From contig NZ_JAEHOK010000001.1 in assembly GCF_016236915.1 (NCBI RefSeq), forward strand, positions 124,001 through 188,000: DNA of 64,000 bases, given 5' to 3'. The notes under the pieces are model-generated. The model was not told the origin of the DNA, ran no database searches, and saw only the letters and a list, made by a program, of their open reading frames with translations. Both the position numbers and the translations under genes were made by a program. Positions 61,460 to 64,000 of the stretch are shown in pieces. Source of the stretch: Salegentibacter maritimus (lineage in GTDB: Bacteria; Bacteroidota; Bacteroidia; Flavobacteriales; Flavobacteriaceae). How positions within the stretch are numbered: position 1 is the first letter of the stretch; the number at the start of each line of letters is the position of its first letter.

Positions 61460-61590
61460 TTAAGCAAATAATTTTTCGAGTCTAAATAGGAAGAACTCGG
61501 TATTTCTTACTCCTCTTAATTGTGCTCTAAAGGCTTTTATTTTTGCATTGAAAGTATTCTACTGATTCGCTAGCTAATGGTGTTTAAGCT
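61460..61590 (-). pseudogene. Decayed C-terminus of an ISL3/ISAon1-type transposase
   Basis: The minus strand encodes NAKIKAFRAQLRGVRNTEFF and LFRLEKLFA, then a stop at 61460-61462. This matches my memory of the end of ISL3-like (ISAon1-type) transposases in flavobacteria, ESFNAKIKAFR..FRGVR..FFLFRL. Just upstream a second frame gives TPLASESVE, the part that normally precedes it, so there is a frameshift near 61550. Another stop lies before that. No other part of an IS is seen; this is an old remnant. Confidence 0.65.
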
Positions 61591-61985
61591 ATTTCTAAAA
61601 GCCAATAAACCCTGTTCCCTACATATATCTCTATTTTAACAAATAAGTTTTATTCAAGAACCTATATCGAGATTGATTTTTGTAACTATTTAAAAGTACA
61701 TTATAAATAATTCGTTAAACAAGATCTTTGATGCATATATACAACCGCAATAAGTTTTATATGCAGAAAAACTTTCTAAATATTTTACTCCACTTCAAAA
61801 TAGAATTCCAATATATCTTTCTGTTTGATGACCAATAAAATTAAGCGGAGGGGGCAATAGTTTAGGCAATAAAACCTTGACCAGGCCTGTATAGTGATTA
61901 GATACTTTTAGTTTAAAATCAAACTAATATTTCAATTCACAACCAATTTTTGAGGTGTAATATTAAATTACAGTTGGTTATACTT
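61591..61985. other. Gene-free stretch after the IS remnant
   Basis: No ORF with coding character and no clear repeat is seen. It may be further decayed DNA from the insertion, but I cannot show it. Confidence 0.5.
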
Positions 61986-62017
61986 AAAAAAAAAAGACAG
62001 ACTCAAAAAAGTCTGCC
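61986..62017 (-). terminator. Terminator of the DUF6495 gene
   Basis: CAGACT (61998-62003) pairs with AGTCTG (62010-62015), extended by further pairs with one mismatch. Read on the minus strand it is followed by a run of ten T's. Confidence 0.85.
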
Positions 62018-62113
62018 CTGTTATTTCAATCTTAAATACTTTCAATAGACAATGTTTAAGAAGATCAATTGCTTAAAAAAAGAAACATTTCCTCATACAT
62101 CATTTTTTCAAAT

Positions 62114-62587
62114 CTACTTCTCCACCATTCTATCAAAATACTTAAATAATTCGCCCTTAGTAATATTGCTCCCCTGTTTTATAAGCGCAAATATATCTTT
62201 GTTCCTATCATCACTTAAAGCTTTAGAAGAGGTGTATATATTCACAGATTCATCCAGCAAGTTAGTTTGCAACCAACTATAACCTTCTCTTGTAGTAAGA
62301 TCTACCCCCTCGTGCTCAATCTTTATAGCAATAAGATGAATACTCACCTCTGTTATATGAAATAGATAGATTTGATTGGCTGAAAAATGCTCCAGGTACT
62401 CTACTTTATTCAAAACACCTTCCCAAATAAGATCACTAAAAACATCAAGTTCCTGCTCTGCAACTTTTGGCTGGTCTTTTTTTATATTCTCCCATTCATC
62501 CGCAGTAATAGATTGCGAAGCAAGGAAATTTATAAATTCCTGCTTCATTTCTTCAAACTGCTCTTTGGTTAATCTGGAATATTTCAT
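62114..62587 (-). CDS. DUF6495-type protein
   Basis: From the ATG at 62587 the protein is 157 residues, starting MKYSRLTKEQFEEMKQEFINFLASQSI. It contains ADEWENIKKDQPKVAEQELDVFSDLIWEGVL and FSANQIYLFHITEVSIHLIAIKI. This is the flavobacterial family I know as DUF6495; no function is established. No TM helix or signal. A TTG at 62593 is an alternative start, two residues longer. Confidence 0.78.
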   Translation of the reverse strand: MKYSRLTKEQFEEMKQEFINFLASQSITADEWENIKKDQPKVAEQELDVFSDLIWEGVLNKVEYLEHFSANQIYLFHITEVSIHLIAIKIEHEGVDLTTREGYSWLQTNLLDESVNIYTSSKALSDDRNKDIFALIKQGSNITKGELFKYFDRMVEK

Positions 62588-62641
62588 CTTCAAAAAAATT
62601 ATTATAAATCTACAAAATCGTCATCTTAAATTTGTTTTAGC

Positions 62642-62690
62642 GGCTAACTGGGTTGCACCTCTATGCTTTTTAAGAGTCAAAACCAGGTTA
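62642..62690. repeat. Imperfect inverted repeat
   Basis: GGCTAACTGGGTT near 62642 and AACCAGGTTAGC near 62680 are inverted copies with two mismatches. CTTGACG follows, as in the hairpin element at 7011-7134. It may be a degenerate relative. Confidence 0.35.
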
Positions 62691-62749
62691 GCTTGACGAA
62701 AATAATACCCCGAAACCTCAATTACAATAGGGGGCTCATTAAAATAAGA

Positions 62750-62774
62750 AAAGCCCACTACTTGAGCGGGCTTT
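62750..62774 (-). terminator. Terminator of the rpsF-rpsR-rplI operon
   Basis: AAAGCCC (62750-62756) pairs with GGGCTTT (62768-62774); T-rich on the minus strand beyond. Confidence 0.85.
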
Positions 62775-62794
62775 CAACTTTATTATAAAATAAA

Positions 62795-63244
62795 TTAAGC
62801 TTCAGATACTACATCAAAATTGTAAGTAGTAACTACCTCACGATGAAAACGTAAAGTTGCTTCATACTGTCCCAATCTCTTGATGTTTCCACCTGCGATG
62901 CTAATAAATTTCTTGTCGATTTCAATTCCTTCCTTAGCAAAAGCCTCAGCAAGATCGCCATTAGTAATAGATCCAAATAATTTGTCTCCGGCACCAGCTT
63001 TAGCAGTTAACTTAATCTCTACATTATTAAGTTTTTCTGCCTGCTTTTTAGCTTCATCGATATGCTTTTGCTCTTTATAAGCTCTTTGCTTCAGGGTTTC
63101 TGCTAAAACTTTTTTAGCAGAAGGAGTAGCAAGATGTGCATACCCATGAGGAATAAGATAATTTCTGCCGTAACCATTTTTAACGTTTACAACATCATCT
63201 TTAAACCCTAAATTATCTACGTCTTTTCTAAGTATCAATTCCAT
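62795..63244 (-). CDS. rplI: 50S ribosomal protein L9
   Basis: The 149-residue protein starts MELILRKDVDNLGFKDDVVNVKNGYGRNYLIPHGYA, the L9 N-terminal domain signature. The long connecting helix (LAETLKQRAYKEQKHIDEAKKQAEKL) and the C-terminal domain (AGAGDKLFGSITNGDLAEAF) follow. It binds 23S rRNA near the L1 stalk. It is the third gene of the canonical S6-S18-L9 operon, 12 bp after rpsR. Confidence 0.97.
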   Translation of the reverse strand: MELILRKDVDNLGFKDDVVNVKNGYGRNYLIPHGYAHLATPSAKKVLAETLKQRAYKEQKHIDEAKKQAEKLNNVEIKLTAKAGAGDKLFGSITNGDLAEAFAKEGIEIDKKFISIAGGNIKRLGQYEATLRFHREVVTTYNFDVVSEA

Positions 63245-63256
63245 AATTGCTTCTTT

Positions 63257-63556
63257 TTATTTTAATAAATCACCAACATATGGCATTAACGCAAGATGAC
63301 GCGCTCTTTTAACAGCAACAGCCACTTTTCTTTGGTACTTTAAAGAGGTACCTGTTAAACGACGAGGTAAAAGTTTCCCTTGTTCGTTAACAAAGCCCAT
63401 TAACCAATCCGGATCTTTATAATCTATATACTTAATTCCAGATCTTTTAAAACGACAATACTTTTTCGTTTTGCTTGTCTCTATATTAAGAGGAGTAAGA
63501 TATCTAATCTCTCCATCTTTTTTTCCTTTTGCTTGTTGTTCAATAGATGTAGCCAT
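63257..63556 (-). CDS. rpsR: 30S ribosomal protein S18
   Basis: The 99-residue protein has the S18 core: [63 protein letters not shown], read here in pieces such as [20 protein letters not shown]. It binds S6 on the platform of the small subunit. Its N-terminal 25 residues form a basic extension common in this phylum. It starts 2 bp after rpsF. Confidence 0.97.
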   Translation of the reverse strand: MATSIEQQAKGKKDGEIRYLTPLNIETSKTKKYCRFKRSGIKYIDYKDPDWLMGFVNEQGKLLPRRLTGTSLKYQRKVAVAVKRARHLALMPYVGDLLK

Positions 63557-63558
63557 AC

Positions 63559-63900
63559 TTACGCTTTTTCTTGTTGTCTTCTATTTCTTCTTTTTTCAGC
63601 CCAGGCGATAGCGTGCTTATCTAACTTTACAGTTAGGTAACGCATCATACGCTCATCTCTTCTAAAAGCAAGTTCCAATGGCTCTATAGCCTCTCCTGGA
63701 GCTTTAAATTCAAACAGATGGTAAAATCCGCTTTTTTTGTGCTGAATTGGATAGGCTAATTTTCTAAGCCCCCAATCTTCTTTAGATACCATCTCGGCCC
63801 CTTTAGAAACAAGAAATTCTTCGTATTTCTGAACTGTCTCCTTTATCTGCTCATCAGATAAAACGGGATTCAAGATGAAAACAGTTTCATAAGTGTTCAT
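63559..63900 (-). CDS. rpsF: 30S ribosomal protein S6
   Basis: The 113-residue protein starts [21 protein letters not shown] and has [26 protein letters not shown] and the C-terminal [19 protein letters not shown]. This is the ferredoxin-like fold of S6, which pairs with S18. It is the first gene of the operon, with a strong promoter upstream. Confidence 0.97.
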   Translation of the reverse strand: MNTYETVFILNPVLSDEQIKETVQKYEEFLVSKGAEMVSKEDWGLRKLAYPIQHKKSGFYHLFEFKAPGEAIEPLELAFRRDERMMRYLTVKLDKHAIAWAEKRRNRRQQEKA

Positions 63901-63928
63901 AAAAATTTACTTTAAATTAAATTGGCTG

Positions 63929-63959
63929 CAAAAGTAACTTATTTATTTCTTTTCTCAAA
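63929..63959 (-). promoter_or_regulatory. Promoter of the rpsF operon
   Basis: On the minus strand TTTG (63959-63956) and TACTTTTG (63936-63929) are separated by 19 nt, matching the Bacteroidota consensus. Confidence 0.82.
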
Positions 63960-64000
63960 GCATACTTCTAAAGTAAATTTCCTTCTTAAAAATAATAAGG

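Noticed and set aside
1-64000. CRISPR array, rRNA operon, integron or restriction system
   Set aside because: No regularly spaced direct repeats, rRNA sequence or matching protein motifs were seen anywhere in the window.

Overview
The window comes from a low-GC chromosome of a Bacteroidota bacterium. The gene set looks like a marine Flavobacteriaceae member of the Gramella/Salegentibacter/Zunongwangia type; the genus is inference. Three things point there. Intergenic regions carry the Bacteroidota promoter form (TTG, about 19 nt, TAnnTTTG), best seen at 5793, 58783, 61186 and 63959. Genes mostly lack Shine-Dalgarno sequences. Many proteins belong to families typical of this group, such as DUF4290, DUF6146, DUF6787, DUF6495, TIGR02757 and BatA-like proteins. 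I see no CRISPR array, no prophage, no rRNA and only one tRNA, so this is mostly core chromosome.

Layout. 1-6.9 kb: the 5' end of an aspartokinase gene with a divergent ACT-domain protein, a secreted beta-propeller protein, a glutamate-receptor-like K+ channel paired with a 3D-domain lipoprotein, a Tat-exported Gfo/Idh/MocA oxidoreductase, an FKBP isomerase and an OsmC protein. 6.9-7.1 kb: two kinds of dispersed repeat. 7.1-12 kb: a three-gene cluster (RLAN/ATP-grasp ligase, GCS2-type amidoligase, N-formylglutamate amidohydrolase-like enzyme) divergent from a secreted M19 dipeptidase; this is the best candidate for an unexplored pathway. 12-17.4 kb: DJ-1/PfpI protein, YihY membrane protein, DinB protein, PEP carboxylase and an Lrp/AsnC regulator. 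17.5-19.8 kb: an M14 carboxypeptidase and an XRE regulator, divergent across an array of about seven TTTAC-N4-GTAAA operators. 19.8-25.3 kb: parE, a small membrane protein, parC and mscL in one operon. 25.4-30.3 kb: a receiver-only response regulator and a 1444-residue multi-PAS histidine kinase.

30.3-41 kb: a repeat-rich gap, a ferredoxin divergent from a LuxC-type acyl-CoA reductase with serC and serA, small flavobacterial proteins, a His-rich metal-type TonB receptor with a His-rich partner, then folE and msrA. 41-52.6 kb: a LolD-type ATPase, a TIGR02757 protein, two tandem GAF histidine kinases, a BatA-like membrane protein, a degenerate dihydroorotase, an esterase, an MBL hydrolase and a large conserved orphan. 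52.6-64 kb: murA with Asp in place of the catalytic Cys, DUF4290 and DUF493 proteins, a NadR-like P-loop protein, recQ, fmt, HU, yqgE, an aminotransferase class IV enzyme, tRNA-Met beside a decayed ISL3-type transposase end, and the rpsF-rpsR-rplI operon.

How the genes work together. Clear units are the topoisomerase IV operon, the serine-biosynthesis run, the ribosomal operon, the metal-receptor pair and the amidoligase cluster. Start codons were moved inward from the longest frame where a promoter, terminator or neighbouring gene required it. All functional calls rest on motif recognition by eye; no database search was possible.
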